NCBI GenBank assembly: GCA_018136815.1
Contig: CM030935.1
Coordinates: forward strand, 5,199,921-5,263,920
DNA: 64,000 bases
From: Isochrysis galbana
Taxonomy: Eukaryota > Haptophyta > Isochrysidales > Isochrysidaceae
Reading direction: 5' to 3'
Below, one piece after another: positions 1-10,182 of the stretch; position 1 is the stretch's first letter, and every line of letters starts with the position of its first letter. The notes beneath the pieces were generated by a model. The model was not told where the DNA came from. It saw only the letters and a program-made list of their open reading frames with translations, and did not search any database. Made by a program: the position numbers and the translations under genes.

Positions 1-430
1 ACATTCCCTTGATCCTTTTATTAAAAAAAATATACTGTTTTTGTTTATGGAAGAGTTGATGACGTATTATTCGAATGCGCAGACCCTAAAATATTATAGT
101 ATTGATAGTACCACAAGCCGCGCTTCCTATGAACGACAGCAATTCCAAAGATGTCATTATTAATGCTCTGATAGGTGATAGGAAAAAGGAAGCGTTCGCC
201 CGTGGAATCACTAGCGTCTATGAGCATAGCACGTCTTTCTGACAATGACTGGTTGGCCTACACTGAGTCCATGGATCATGACACAATGTCCTCAGATATT
301 TATAATGAGTTCAAGAAGGACTCCAACTTCAGTACAGAGTTAGACAAGTACAAATATTGGGATTGCAAGGACGTGATAAAAAGCATCACGTTTGTGAAGA
401 AGCAAGTGTTCGAAGCTGTCGCAAGTATGG
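1..430. other. AT-richer unrecognised stretch
   Basis: This stretch is clearly richer in A and T than what follows and is open over 66 codons on the minus strand (245-45) and over about 85 non-repetitive codons on the plus strand (175 to about 430, before it runs into the minisatellite). Neither translation resembles a family I know, and both strands look equally plausible. It could be the end of a neighbouring gene cut by the window edge or an old insertion. Confidence 0.25.
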
Positions 431-439
431 TACCGCAAG

Positions 440-1680
440 AGGTGTGGATACGTGGGCGGTGGAGAAGTGGGCGGTGGAGAAGTTGGTGGTGGAGAGGTGG
501 GCGGTGGAGAGGTGGGCGGTGGAGAGGTGGGCGGTGGAGAAGTGGGCGGTGGAGAAGTGGGCGGTAGAGAAGTGGGCGGTGGAAAAGTGGGCGGTGATGT
601 GGGTGGATACAGGGGTGGGACCGGGGGTGGAGGGGATGGGGGGGGAGTGACAGGCAAGTTCGCAATCGGAGGGACTAGTGGTCGATGGGTCGGTGGCGTG
701 GGGGTAGGAGAGGTGAGTGGTGAGGGTGGAGAAATCGGTGGAGAGGTGGGTGGTGACGGTGGAGAAATTGGTGGAGAGATGGGTGGTGGAAAGGTGGGTG
801 GTGAGGGTGGAGAGGTGGGTGGAGAGATGGGTGGTGGAAAGGTGGGTGGTGAGGGTGGAGAGGTGGGTGGAGAGGTGGGTGGTGGAGAGGTGGGTGGTGA
901 GGGTGGAGAGGTGGGTGGTGGAGAGGTGGGTGGTGGAGAGGTGGGTGGTGGAAAGGTGGGTGGTGAGGGTGGAGAGGTGGGTGGAGAGGTGGGTGGTGGA
1001 GAGGTGGGTGGTGGAGAGGTGGGTGGTGGAGAGGTGGGTGGTGGAGAGGTGGGTGGTGGAGAGGTGGGTGGTGGAGAGGTGGGTGGTGGAGAGGTGGGTG
1101 GTGGAGAGGTGGGTGGTGGTGGAGAGGTGGGTGGTGGAGAGGTGGGTGGTGGAGAGGTGGGTGGTGGAGAGGTGGGTGGTGGAGAGGTGGGTGGTGGAGA
1201 GGTGGGCGGTGGAGAGGTGGGCGGTGGAGAGGTGGGTGGTGGAGAGGTGGGTGGTGGAGAGGTGGGTGGTGGAGAGGTGGGTGGTGGAGAGGTGGGTGGT
1301 GGAGAGGTGGGTGGTGGAGAGGTGGGTGGTGGAGAGGTGGGTGGTGGAGAGGTGGGTGGTGGAGAGGTGGGTGGTGGAGAGGTGGGTGGTGGAGAGGTGG
1401 GTGGTGGAGAGGTGGGTGGTGGAGAGGTGGGTGGTGGAGAGGTGGGTGGTGGAGAGGTGGGTGGTGGAGAGGTGGGTGGTGGAGAGGTGGGTGGTGGAGA
1501 GGTGGGTGGTGGAGAGGTGGGTGGTGGAGAGGTGGGTGGTGGAGAGGTGGGTGGTGGAGAGGTGGGTGGTGGAGAGGTGGGTGGTGGAGAGGTGGGGGGG
1601 GGGGGGGTGGAGAGGTGGGCGGTGGAGAGGTGGGCGGTGGAGAGGTGGGCGGTGGAGAGGTGGGTGGTGGAGAGGTAGGC
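440..1680. repeat. 15-bp minisatellite (gaggtgggtggtgga)n
   Basis: More than 60 near-identical 15-bp units, with GCGG variants at both ends and a G12 interruption near 1593-1605. On the minus strand it encodes the HHPPL/PPTSP arm of the DUF285 protein. Long open frames on the plus strand over this interval are by-products of the period being a multiple of three. Confidence 0.95.
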
Positions 1681-3635
1681 GGAGGAGGATTGGGTGGAAG
1701 GGAAGATGTGGGTGATGGAAAAGCGGGTGGAGAGGGTGACAAGGGTGGTATGGCAGGTGGAGGTGAGAGTGGAGAGGGTGACAAGGGTGGTATGGGAGGT
1801 GGAGGTGAGGGTGGAGGAGTGTTAGGGGATGTAACGATCGGATTCACCGGGGGAAGTGACTGTAGACTACGGCGTTGTGAAGCGGCATCATTGATGAGAC
1901 ACCCCCATTGTCGTTCACAAGAGTTACTATCGATACCAAGCCCTGCGGCGACTGGGTCCCATGCCGGATTCGTGCGCCATGCGCAATGGATGCGACATGC
2001 GAGAGTTCTGTTTGATCCGATGGCGAGCTTGGATCCAGTGAACATGTCCCCAAAGTCGACCACGCGCGAAGTATCCCAATGAGAGATATCTTGCTCGAAG
2101 GAGGACGCTCCATCAAACATGTGAGACATGGTCACTGCGTGCTCCGTGTGCCACTCTAGTGGTTGGTTGAAGGACCTCGCATGTTGGAAGGTGGAGGCGA
2201 AGCTAACTACACTGCGTGTGTCCCAGTCGAGTGGCTGATTGAATTGGTGTGCATTCCTGAAAGAGCCCACAAGCGTTGTGACGTGCGAGGTGTCTGTGAC
2301 CACAAAGGGTGAGTCGAAGCCAGAAGCGGAAGCGAACACCGACTCCATGGTGACAAGGGATGATGTCGTCACAAGCGTGATCGAAGTGTTGTCTAAGGAG
2401 GGAGATGGCGATAGCTCCGTAAACATGAAACTTACGTCCTGGAGGAGATGGCGAGAGAGGAGGTGGCGAGGGAGGAGATGGCGAGGGAGGTGGGGGAGAG
2501 GGAGGAGGAGGAGAGGGAGGGGGTGGCGAGGGAGGGGGTGGCGAGGGAGGGGGTGGCGAGGGAGGAGGTGGCGAGGGGGCGAGGTTGGTGGCGAGGGAGG
2601 GGGTGGCGATGGAAGGGGTGGCGAGGGAGGAGAGGTCGGGGGAGGAGGGAGTGAAGGAGGAGGCGAGGTAGGAGGGAGTGAGGGAGGTGGTGAGGGAGGA
2701 GGTGGCAAGGCAGGGGGTGTTGAGGGAGGTTGAGAAGGAGGTGGTGGTGATGGAGGTGGTGGCGAGGGTGGTGGCGAGGGTGGTGGCGAGGGTGGTGGCG
2801 AGGGTGGTGACGAGGGTGGTGGCGAGGGTGGTGGAGATGGCGGAGGTGGTAGAGATGGCGGAGGTGGTGGGGATGGCGGAGGTGGAGAATGAGGGGGTGC
2901 TGATGGAGGTAGTGGGGAAGGCGGTGGTGGGGAAGGCGGTGGTGGGGAAGGAGGAGGTGTAGAAGGAGGTGGTGGGGAGGGAGGTGGTGTGGATGGAGGA
3001 GATGGTGGATACGAAGGGGGTGGTCTCGGAGGAAATATAACTTTGGATGAAATCGCTACGGAACCAAGGTTAAGACTGCCCTTTGTGGAGTCCTTCTTGG
3101 TGCCCTTTGTGGAGTCCTTCTTGGTGCCCTTTGTGGAGTCCTTCTTGGCGCCCTTGGTCGAGACCTTGAAGACGCCCTTGCTCAAGTCCTTCTTGGTGCC
3201 CTTTGTGGAGTCCTTCTTGGCGCCCTTGGTCGAGACCTTGAAGACGCCCTTGCTCAAGTCCTTCTTGGTGCCCTTTGTGGAGTCCTTCTTGGTGCCCTTT
3301 GTGGAGTCCTTCTTGGCGCCCTTGGTCGAGACCTTGAAGACGCCCTTGCTCAAGTCCTTCTTGGTGCCCTTTGTGGAGTCCTTCTTGGTGCCCTTTGTGG
3401 AGTCCTTCTTGTCGCCCTTGGTCGAAACCTTCTTGTCGCCCTTGGTCGAGACCTTCTTGTCGCCCTTGGTCAAGACCTTGAAGACGTCCTTGCTCAAGTC
3501 CTTCTTGGTGCCCTTTGTGGAGTCCTTCTTGGTGCCCTTTGTGGAGTCCTTCTTGTCGCCCTTGGTCGAAACCTTCTTGTCGCCCTTTTTGGAGCCCTTC
3601 ATGGTGCCCTTTTTGGAGCCCTTCTTGTCGCCCAC
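675..3635 (-). CDS. BspA/DUF285 repeat surface protein with low-complexity arms (start unresolved)
   Basis: A 986-codon open frame on the minus strand. Residues about 1-190 are Lys/Ser/Thr-rich tandem repeats (KGTKKDST type), 190-400 are SPPPP-type proline-rich, and 400-585 are a BspA-like DUF285 module with the hallmark repeats FNQPLDWDT, FNQPLEWHT, MFDGASSFEQDISHWDTS and a final MF. After that come PPTSPPP and then HHPPL repeats down to the stop. DUF285 proteins of protists and bacteria are usually secreted or surface-exposed and this layout suggests a cell-surface or wall protein; function is not known. The listed start is a GTG inside a repeat; upstream in the same frame there is a stop and no ATG, so a 5' exon carrying a signal peptide is probably missing. 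The change from PPTSPPP to HHPPL coincides with a G12 tract near 1593-1605, so the true C terminus may lie in another frame (to about 340). Confidence 0.6.
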   Translation of the reverse strand: MGDKKGSKKGTMKGSKKGDKKVSTKGDKKDSTKGTKKDSTKGTKKDLSKDVFKVLTKGDKKVSTKGDKKVSTKGDKKDSTKGTKKDSTKGTKKDLSKGVFKVSTKGAKKDSTKGTKKDSTKGTKKDLSKGVFKVSTKGAKKDSTKGTKKDLSKGVFKVSTKGAKKDSTKGTKKDSTKGTKKDSTKGSLNLGSVAISSKVIFPPRPPPSYPPSPPSTPPPSPPPPSTPPPSPPPPSPPPPSPLPPSAPPHSPPPPSPPPPPSLPPPPSPPPSPPPSSPPSPPPSPPPSPPPSPPPPSPPPPSQPPSTPPALPPPPSPPPSLPPTSPPPSLPPPPTSPPSPPLPSPPPPSPPTSPPRHLLPRHPLPRHPLPRHPLPLLLLPLPHLPRHLLPRHLLSRHLLQDVSFMFTELSPSPSLDNTSITLVTTSSLVTMESVFASASGFDSPFVVTDTSHVTTLVGSFRNAHQFNQPLDWDTRSVVSFASTFQHARSFNQPLEWHTEHAVTMSHMFDGASSFEQDISHWDTSRVVDFGDMFTGSKLAIGSNRTLACRIHCAWRTNPAWDPVAAGLGIDSNSCERQWGCLINDAASQRRSLQSLPPVNPIVTSPNTPPPSPPPPIPPLSPSPLSPPPAIPPLSPSPPAFPSPTSSLPPNPPPPTSPPPTSPPPTSPPPTSPPPTSPPPPPPPLHHPPLHHPPLHHPPLHHPPLHHPPLHHPPLHHPPLHHPPLHHPPLHHPPLHHPPLHHPPLHHPPLHHPPLHHPPLHHPPLHHPPLHHPPLHHPPLHHPPLHHPPLHHPPLHHPPLHHPPLHRPPLHRPPLHHPPLHHPPLHHPPLHHPPLHHPPLHHHPPLHHPPLHHPPLHHPPLHHPPLHHPPLHHPPLHHPPLHHPPLHPPLHPHHPPFHHPPLHHPPLHHPPLHPHHPPLHHPPLHPPLHPHHPPFHHPSLHPPLHPHHPPFHHPSLHQFLHRHHPPLHRFLHPHHSPLLPPRHRPIDH

Positions 3636-3660
3636 AGCAGAGGCAAAGGCGAGGGAACAA
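3066..3660. repeat. 24-bp coding minisatellite of the KGTKKDST repeats
   Basis: Tandem 24-bp units related to gtgccctttgtggagtcc, mixed with variants containing cttggtcgagacc and ttgctcaag. They encode the Lys-rich N-terminal arm of the DUF285 protein on the minus strand. Confidence 0.9.
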
Positions 3661-4020
3661 TAGGAAAGGCGTCAGGAGAGGCAAAGGCGAGGGAGTAAGG
3701 GGACGCAGAGGCAAAGGCGAGGGAGCAAGAGGATAACAGAGGCAAAGGCGAGGGAGGGAGCAAGAGGACAGGAGAAAGGCGAGGGAGCAAGAGGAGAGGC
3801 AAAGGCGTCAGGAGAGGCAAATGGAGGGCGCGGAAGCAGGGGGGGGAAACAAAGGGGGGGGGGGTAAAGCAGTGGAGGGGGGTGGGGGGGAAGCAAAGGG
3901 GAAGGGGAGGGGGGGAAGCAAAGGGGAAGGGGAGGGGGGGGGGAAGCACGGGGGGGGAAGCAAAGGGGGGGAAGCAAAGGGGGGTGGTAAAGCAGGGGAG
4001 GGGAGGGAGCAACCAGTCCC
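3660..4020. repeat. Purine-rich low-complexity repeats
   Basis: Degenerate repeats of gaggcaaaggcgagggagcaa passing into G/A-rich sequence with poly-G runs. I see no gene. It lies immediately upstream of the DUF285 frame, where a promoter and first exon would be expected. Confidence 0.7.
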
Positions 4021-4190
4021 AAAGCACTAGCCCTATTATTCAGAGGTACCTCGGAGATTGTAGAGATGATTTATATTCGAAAACAAACTGATGACATCTC
4101 ATCAGTCCATCGGAGGTACATCGGAGATTGAGAAGTCGACAGATGGGCAGTTGGTGGGTAGTCCTCAGTTGGTGGACAGTCTACCAGTTG

Positions 4191-4515
4191 GTGGGCGGAA
4201 GGCTGCCCGAGCGAGCCGACTCCGCCAGAAAGTTGTTGGTTTCCCCCCCTACCCCCTCACGCGGAAGGTTGTCAGATTAGCGCGCGGTTTTGGAAGGGAA
4301 TGCGCGGTTTTCTTGGAGTCAAATCTGACAACCTCCCGCGTAGGGGGGAAGGGGGGAAACCAACAACTTTCTGGGGACGCTGCACCACTCGGCGGGGAAG
4401 GCTGCACGAGCGAGCTGACTCCGCGAGAAAGTTGTTGGTTTTCCCCCCTACCCCCTCACGCGGAAGGGTGTCAGATTAGCGCGCGGTTTTGGAAGGGAAT
4501 GCGCGGTTTTCTTGG
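4191..4515. repeat. Foldback element with a flanking direct repeat
   Basis: A segment of about 125 bp at 4191-4316 is repeated directly at 4391-4515 (shared motif gcgcggttttggaagggaat). Between them, 4319-4376 is the near-perfect reverse complement of the first unit's 4222-4276 (agaaagttgttggttt against aaaccaacaactttct). The arrangement is A, A-inverted, A, which can fold as a long hairpin. No ORF is credible. Confidence 0.8.
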
Positions 4516-4624
4516 GAGAAAGGTCGGACGCACATCAACACAGCGAGAAGCGGGCCACCTAGAGGCACAGGAGGAAGGCGAGAACAGACCACTAGGGGCC
4601 GGTGCACCCCCCCCCTACCCAACC

Positions 4625-4775
4625 CCCCCCCCCCCATAACTTTGGCCCCTAAGTAGAGCACGAGGGGAGATGCCGCAAGGCGGGAAGTGAGGGAAAGGAA
4701 GGGAAGTGGGCGTGGCTACGAGAGTCAGCTGCATAGCCGCGCGCGAGGTGAGAAGATTAAAAGGTTTTTTTTCTC
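4625..4775 (+). mobile_element. Short retroposon with T-rich 3' tail
   Basis: This matches a family also seen at 13630-13785 (+), 37565-37700 (-), 40420-40518 (+) and 56456-56570 (-). Shared blocks in order are CCCCTA-GTAG-GCACG-GGGG, a GGCGGGAA block, and a 3' end close to GTGAGAAGATTAAAAGGTTTTTTT. The constant polarity and tail argue for retroposition. No ORF; no clear tRNA-type A or B box. Confidence 0.55.
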
Positions 4776-4779
4776 TTCT

Positions 4780-5670
4780 CCTCTGCCTCTCTTTCCCGCC
4801 CCCGGGTGGCCATTCGGGCAGACGTTGTCGACGTCGTGCTGTGTCATCTCGTTATTGACAACGGCTACAACTACAACGTGTGGCCTTTACAATTACAAGT
4901 GTCAAGTGTGGCATACATCAAAATGCGCCGCATGGCGATCGACAACGGCGCCCACCGCGTGTGACAAAGTTGATGGATGTGGATGTGTACCTGAAGGGAG
5001 GGTCTTGGACTTCCTCGGAGAGCCCCGCCCACTGTTCACACGCATGCTCCGCACCCAACGTCTCCCAGTCCCTGCTCGTCGCCCCTCCCCACTCCCCTTG
5101 TTCATACAATGTACGGTGCCCACTGATGATCCACAACTGCATCCACACCACCACAGCTACCAACCAAATCAATTTTGTTGCAGTTGCACCGCTCAGGTTG
5201 TGAATTTAGATGCGACCCGGTCTTGGTCTTACACGCCGGTCGATGCACGGTCGGTACTACACGGCGACGTGACTGCACTCTACTATGTGCCATCCAAAGC
5301 GCGGGCCCATGCGATATACACCTTGCTACACTTTGAGTGCCGCACGCAAGGCGGGGGCACTGCATGAGGCACAGCCACGTAGGACAACGCAAACAATGAG
5401 ATTTGAGTGCGAGCTAGAGAAGTGACATGGGGCAACCGTTGACCTCATCAAGGCTGGAGCCATGACGTGCATGCCCTGACGGGCAAAAGTGAACAGTGTG
5501 GGGCTGAGGGCGCCATCCGATGAGGGATACGGCGTGCCTCCAAACGCTCCTATCTGATCATGTGGGCACTCGGTTGTGTGTGGCGCAGAAAGGGCACGCG
5601 ACGATCGAGGTGTTTGGTGGTACGCCTGCACACATATACAACGGGGGTCCTCAGCAGAGCCATCTCAAGC
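4780..5670. other. Region downstream of the ALIX gene, no supported gene
   Basis: Several 60-100 codon frames occur on both strands but none resembles a known family or shows consistent coding character. It probably includes the 3' flank of the ALIX gene. Confidence 0.4.
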
Positions 5671-5673
5671 TCT

Positions 5674-8600
5674 TTACACTGTGTCGTTAGTAGCGGTACT
5701 AAGTGCTCGGCTCGAGAGCAATCGAGGCATTGCGCACCAAATTGCTTACGGCAATTATAGCAGCCAATCATCGAAATGGGTGGCGGCGTCGCCGCTGCCG
5801 TGGCTATCGCCGGTGGTGTTGCGGGTTGCTGTGCCGGTGCCGGTCGGCATGGAATCGAGACAGCTACCGGAGTCACCGGAGTGGAAGCCGGTGCAGGGAA
5901 TGCCGTTGCACAAGGGAGCTCGTATGGCGCAGCGGCGGGCGCGGCGTGTCCTCCGCTATTGCATGCGTTTGTTGCTCGCTGGAACCAGGCAGAGCGAGCT
6001 TGTTCCAGAGCATTGAGTGCACCATCGGCGGCTGACGCTGCGGCGCAAGAGGCCGCGGCTGAAGGCGCAGCTGCTGACGGAGCGGCGGCGGAGTAGGGCG
6101 GAGGAGGTGGTGACGTGGTTTCGGCGAGACGTCGCTGCAACTGGCGGCGTTCCCTGCACGACAAAAAAAGGACGGAGCATGATTGCACGGCGAGCTCATG
6201 TGAGGCGCGCCTACGCAGGCGGGAGCGAGCTGCACGGCCTGCTGAAACATGCTTGTTCACAGCGCACCCTTCTCGTGCGTCGGCCACATTGGCAGCCCCT
6301 TCGCACGCTTTGCGGAGCTCGGTCAGCACAACCTCGTAGAAGTGCTTGCCTTCCACTAGCCCACTGTGCACGGCTGTCGTCTCCTCGGCACCAAGGGTGA
6401 GGAGTCGTAGATACTCTTGCTTTTCAGTGTACGACTCCTCGGCTTGCCGAGCTGCGACAAAGAGCTCGCGTTGTACACGCACCTAAGGTGAGATGCGAGT
6501 AGTGGGAGGGGTCACACGCTAACATGAATGCGCGGCGGCAAGTCGTGCTCGAGGGCTCAGGGTAGCCAATCGCGCGAGGCGTTGGGCACGAATACCTCTT
6601 CTAATAGCTGCCGCCTGCGCCGCTGTTTCTCCTCGTACTCACTAAGCACTCTCAGGAAAGGCTCCTTCGCCACCGCTGCCGCACCGTCGGTGCTCTGAGG
6701 CCCTGCCTTACTGGCAAGCAACGCTGCGCCCAAGACGGAACTCTCGCGCGCCTCCGCGTGCGCAGCCCTTGCGCGCTCGACGTCGGCCGCGGCGGAAGCT
6801 TTCAGCTGTTCGAGTTGATCGAGTAGTGATCGGAGGGCGGGCACGCAAGGCTCGTCCTCAAGAGGCTTGCCGTCGAGGTGCGGGAGACCCGCCTCGAGCT
6901 CTTCGAGGGGCGGCTCCAGCCAGACAATAGCGTGCAAGGAGGCCTCGAGGCGCGAGCTCAGCTTTGCCGTCACCTGAGAAGGTCGATAAGGCCAGCTCTC
7001 AACCCGTGGTGTCACCGAGCTCGCGCCGGCCGGCCGCGGTGGAGGTGAGGTGGGTGGGGTGGGTGGGTGGGGTGGGGTGGGGTGGGGTGGGGTGGGGTGG
7101 GGTGGGTGGGGTGGGTGGGGTGGGGTGGGGTGGGGTGGGGTGGGGTGGGGTGGGGTGGGGTGGGGTGGGGTGGGGTGGGGTGGGGTGGGGTGGGGTGGGG
7201 TGGGGAAGCCGCTCACCTCGACGGCTGTGTCGAGCCGCTCCTTGTTGCTTTGAAGCTGCGAGCGCGTCACGGTGAGCGGCATGGTGGAGCGCAATTCGTG
7301 CAAGTGCTCCCGTTTGAGCCTGGGCTCCTTCTCCAGGAGTGCCTCGTCGGCAGTCGCCTCTGCGCTCAGGACCTGCGAGGCAAGGCCGAGCCCGGGGTGT
7401 ATGCTAGCCGAGCGAGGCGGAGCTGGATCGTTGAACCCCGTGGATACGCACGCGCCACCTAGAGCGGAAAAGCGGAGTAGCTTCGCAGCGCACGCGCCGA
7501 CGATCGCTCTCTCCCCTCAAGCGCACTTGTTCCGCGAGCGTCGCCGCTTCGAGGGCATCGGCCTCCAAGTCTTTGCAAACTTTTAGCATGTCTTGAAGTG
7601 CCGTGGCGCCGCCGACGCCCTTGGCGGCCATTATGGCGCGGACAAGCCGGGGCGGAAGGCGTCGTTCCTGCTCGCACGCCTCTAGCGCCTGCGGGTGGAT
7701 GAGGCAGGCGAAGACGATTCTGATATCGAGCGTAGAGAGCACAGGGGAGAAGAGGCGCAGAGCAAGGCGCTGCTTTCCGAGCAGGGCGGTGGCAGATGGG
7801 CGATGCGCACCTGTGGCATCTCCATCTCGGCCAGCGCCCTCTGTGCGGCCTCTGCGTCGCTCGCCGCCCGGGTGGTGAGGTCGTGCAGCAAAGCTTCGAC
7901 CTCTGTGTGTACCTCCGCGAGTTTCGCGCTCACATCGGCCGGGAGCAGACGGGGGAAGGCGTTTGCGAGAGTACTCAAGGGACTGCCACTTGCACCCCCG
8001 CCGCTTACACCAGCTGAGCCGGCGGATGCGGCTTGAGGCGGCTCCGGTGGAATGGGCTTGACCATCACAATAGGCTCCACCTTCGGCAAGGCCGCAGCTG
8101 GCGGGACAATCTGTGGCGCGCAGTAAGTGCGGAAGCGGTGAGGCCTCCGAAGGTGGGAAGAAGTTTGAAACAGGCAGGATGCAAGGCTATGGCGCGCTGA
8201 CGAGGTGGTGCCTTCCACTGGTCGAGCGCTGGATCCGCCGTACAACTGGCACACTTGATCCGCTGCCGCCGAGCTCAGTTGGGTGCCGCTCTCGCTGAGC
8301 GCGCGTTGCGCACTGTTTGACTAGGTGAAATACAGTGAGGCAAGTGCAGGGAACGGACGGTTGGGAGGCCGGGAGGGGGGGGGGGGGGGGCACCTCCATG
8401 AAAACGGCGGCGTTTTCGTGCGCCGCCGCAGTTGCGGCAGTCTCAAGTCGAGCAGCCTCGGCCGCGACCTCACGCCGCTCCGGTAGATCAGAGGCCAGAA
8501 TGGCAGCGCGCTTGGCCGCAGCGGTGGCGAGCTGCAGCCGAGCGACCTGCCAACACCAGGCGACAAGAGGTGGTCACTGGCATGTCTGATCGGCGTGCGC

Positions 8601-9828
8601 GTCCCGGCAACCTGGCCTGCCCTCGGCGTGCGCTGCGCCATGCACCTGCACTCCGTACTGCCTCGGGTCCCCGTTGACAGCCTCCGCGCCGGCTGCAGTT
8701 GCCGCCGCCTCATCAGCGATGGCGCGGGCCGCTTCGGCCGCTGCGGCGCAGCGGTTCACCCACGTACGGTCCGGCCCTGAAAAAATACCGGAATCACCAC
8801 CTGGCGCGGCAAGGGGAGCATTGGGTGGATGGAGGAACGTTTGAGCAATGGGCATGGGAGGTAGGGCAGGAGGACGTTAGCACCCTCAGGCCACCGCAAG
8901 TGAGCGGCGAGTGACTCCCGTCGCAGCGTTGCGGACGGATCGGGCGACAAGGCGCTCACATAAGTAGGCCGTGATGTGAGGCCGGTCAAATACCCGCTTG
9001 GCGGAGGTGAACAGTTGAGCGGCGCCCTCGGCAAGCTTGGCACGAACGGCCGGTGAGGTGCCCTCGGCAACCGCCTTGCTGTGCAGCGCGAGCTGGGCCT
9101 GTGGCGGGCGAAGAGGAGTGGATTGGTGTCGCTGTCGCATGCGGTGCACGCCGGCGTCGCAGCGATTTCGCGCGCGCGCCCAGGCAAATCTTGCCCAGCA
9201 GCGCAATACAGACAGCCGTCCTCCGCCTCACCTGCGCAAGCATGACGTCTCGGAGCGCATCGAGCATGTCTAGCGTCATCTCTACCGGCAGCGAGTTGGG
9301 GTCCCACCGCGGCGTGAGCCCCCATATGGCGGGACGCACAATGCCATGTGCCGCGACAAGGCATCCCGCCGCCTGCTGGTAGAGCCTCACCGCCTCCTTC
9401 ACCTCACCGCGCGCGCGGCCGAGCGCACAACCGGCTGCAAAGCTGGCGGCCGCTCCCCCATTGAAGAGCACGCACGCCCTCTCCCACTCGAGCTCGGGCT
9501 TCTCACACTTATTGCGCGGCCTCCACGCGTCACGCCAGCGGAACAGACACCCAAGCTCCGCTCCTCCCTCGTCCAGCCGCGCGCAGAGAGCCGCTAGCTC
9601 CCATTCATATGCGAGAAACTCCGAGAGCGCCGCCTCAGCACTCGTCTCACTCACTTTGGTGAGTGGTGCGAGCTTCTCGCGCGTGGCTTGGAGGCGGGAG
9701 CAGGCGGCGCGTGCCGCAGGACCAACCTCTGAGCCTCCGAGCACGCGCGAGTAGTGTGAGAGCAGCGCGCCGCCCAGGTCAGAAGGCTTGGCTGACTTGA
9801 GCGGCAGCGAGACGCGCGGCGCCGCCAT
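5674..9828 (-). CDS. ALIX/BRO1-domain protein (ESCRT-associated), 11 exons
   Basis: ALIX-family proteins act on endosomes and the plasma membrane, binding ESCRT-III through the BRO1 domain and cargo or partners through the V domain and proline-rich tail. Modelled exons: 9828-9232, 9098-8960, 8776-8646, 8546-8394, 8110-7811, 7688-7527, 7372-7217, 6973-6596, 6482-6268, 6153-5750, 5678-5674, all GT-AG and in phase, giving 879 aa, close to animal ALIX at about 870. BRO1 covers residues 1-340, with FLAYEWELAALC, FRWRDAW, WERACVLFNGGA and a VARLQLA helix matching the family. The V domain covers about 341-743, starting after the linker VMVKPIPPEP and ending with LVEGKHFYEVVLTELRKAC. The tail (744-879) is Pro/Ala-rich. 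The ATG sits at the expected BRO1 start. The last intron (5749-5679) is the least certain: if unspliced, the frame continues to 5550 and adds a second CxxC. Intron 7 holds a GGGGT satellite. Confidence 0.9.
7050..7205. repeat. (GGGGT)n satellite in intron 7 of the ALIX gene
   Basis: About 30 pentamer units with a few shorter GGGT units. It lies wholly within the intron bounded by the donor at 7216 and the acceptor at 6974, so it does not change the protein. Confidence 0.95.
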
Positions 9829-9881
9829 GGAGGAAGAGGGGGGAGAGGGGGGGGGGGGGAGGGCTCGATTTTACTTTGCTA

Positions 9882-10038
9882 GAAGAAGGACTTTAACAGG
9901 TAGGAAGGATAATGATAGTAGTAATAATTCATGTTATGTCTATTAACAGGTAGGAAGGAGGTGGGCGCCTCGCGGGGTTGGGGGGGGGGGGCTCCCACCT
10001 CCTTCCTACCTGTACCTACCCGTTAAAGCCCTTCTTCT
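9882..10038. repeat. Foldback repeat upstream of the ALIX gene
   Basis: The block agaagaaggactttaacagg at 9882 and a second aacaggtaggaaggaggtgg at 9949 are mirrored by cccacctccttcctacctgt near 9993-10012 and gttaaagcccttcttct ending at 10038. The arms flank a poly-G run. It looks like a small inverted-repeat element in the ALIX 5' flank. Confidence 0.7.
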
Positions 10039-10082
10039 AGTTGTACTTATGGCCCACAAGGGTGGGGTGCAAACGAGAAGTG

Positions 10083-10142
10083 TGCCAACATCAACATCAA
10101 CATCCAACATGCAACATGCAACATGCAACATACAACATGGAC
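10083..10142. repeat. Short (AACATGC)n heptamer array
   Basis: Four to seven imperfect 7-bp units (acatgca, acataca) beside LINE copy A. Confidence 0.8.
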
Positions 10143-10182
10143 ATGGAAGACATTGGTCTTGAGTTGAAATTTTTGATGCTTG

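Noticed and set aside
452-1715. Plus-strand ORFs of 330-408 codons made of EVGGGEVGG or VVERW repeats
   Set aside because: They are the antisense and out-of-frame readings of the 15-bp minisatellite, whose period is a multiple of three; no non-repeat protein sequence supports them.
6964-7462. Plus ORFs of GWGGVGWG repeats
   Set aside because: They translate the GGGGT satellite in an ALIX intron.
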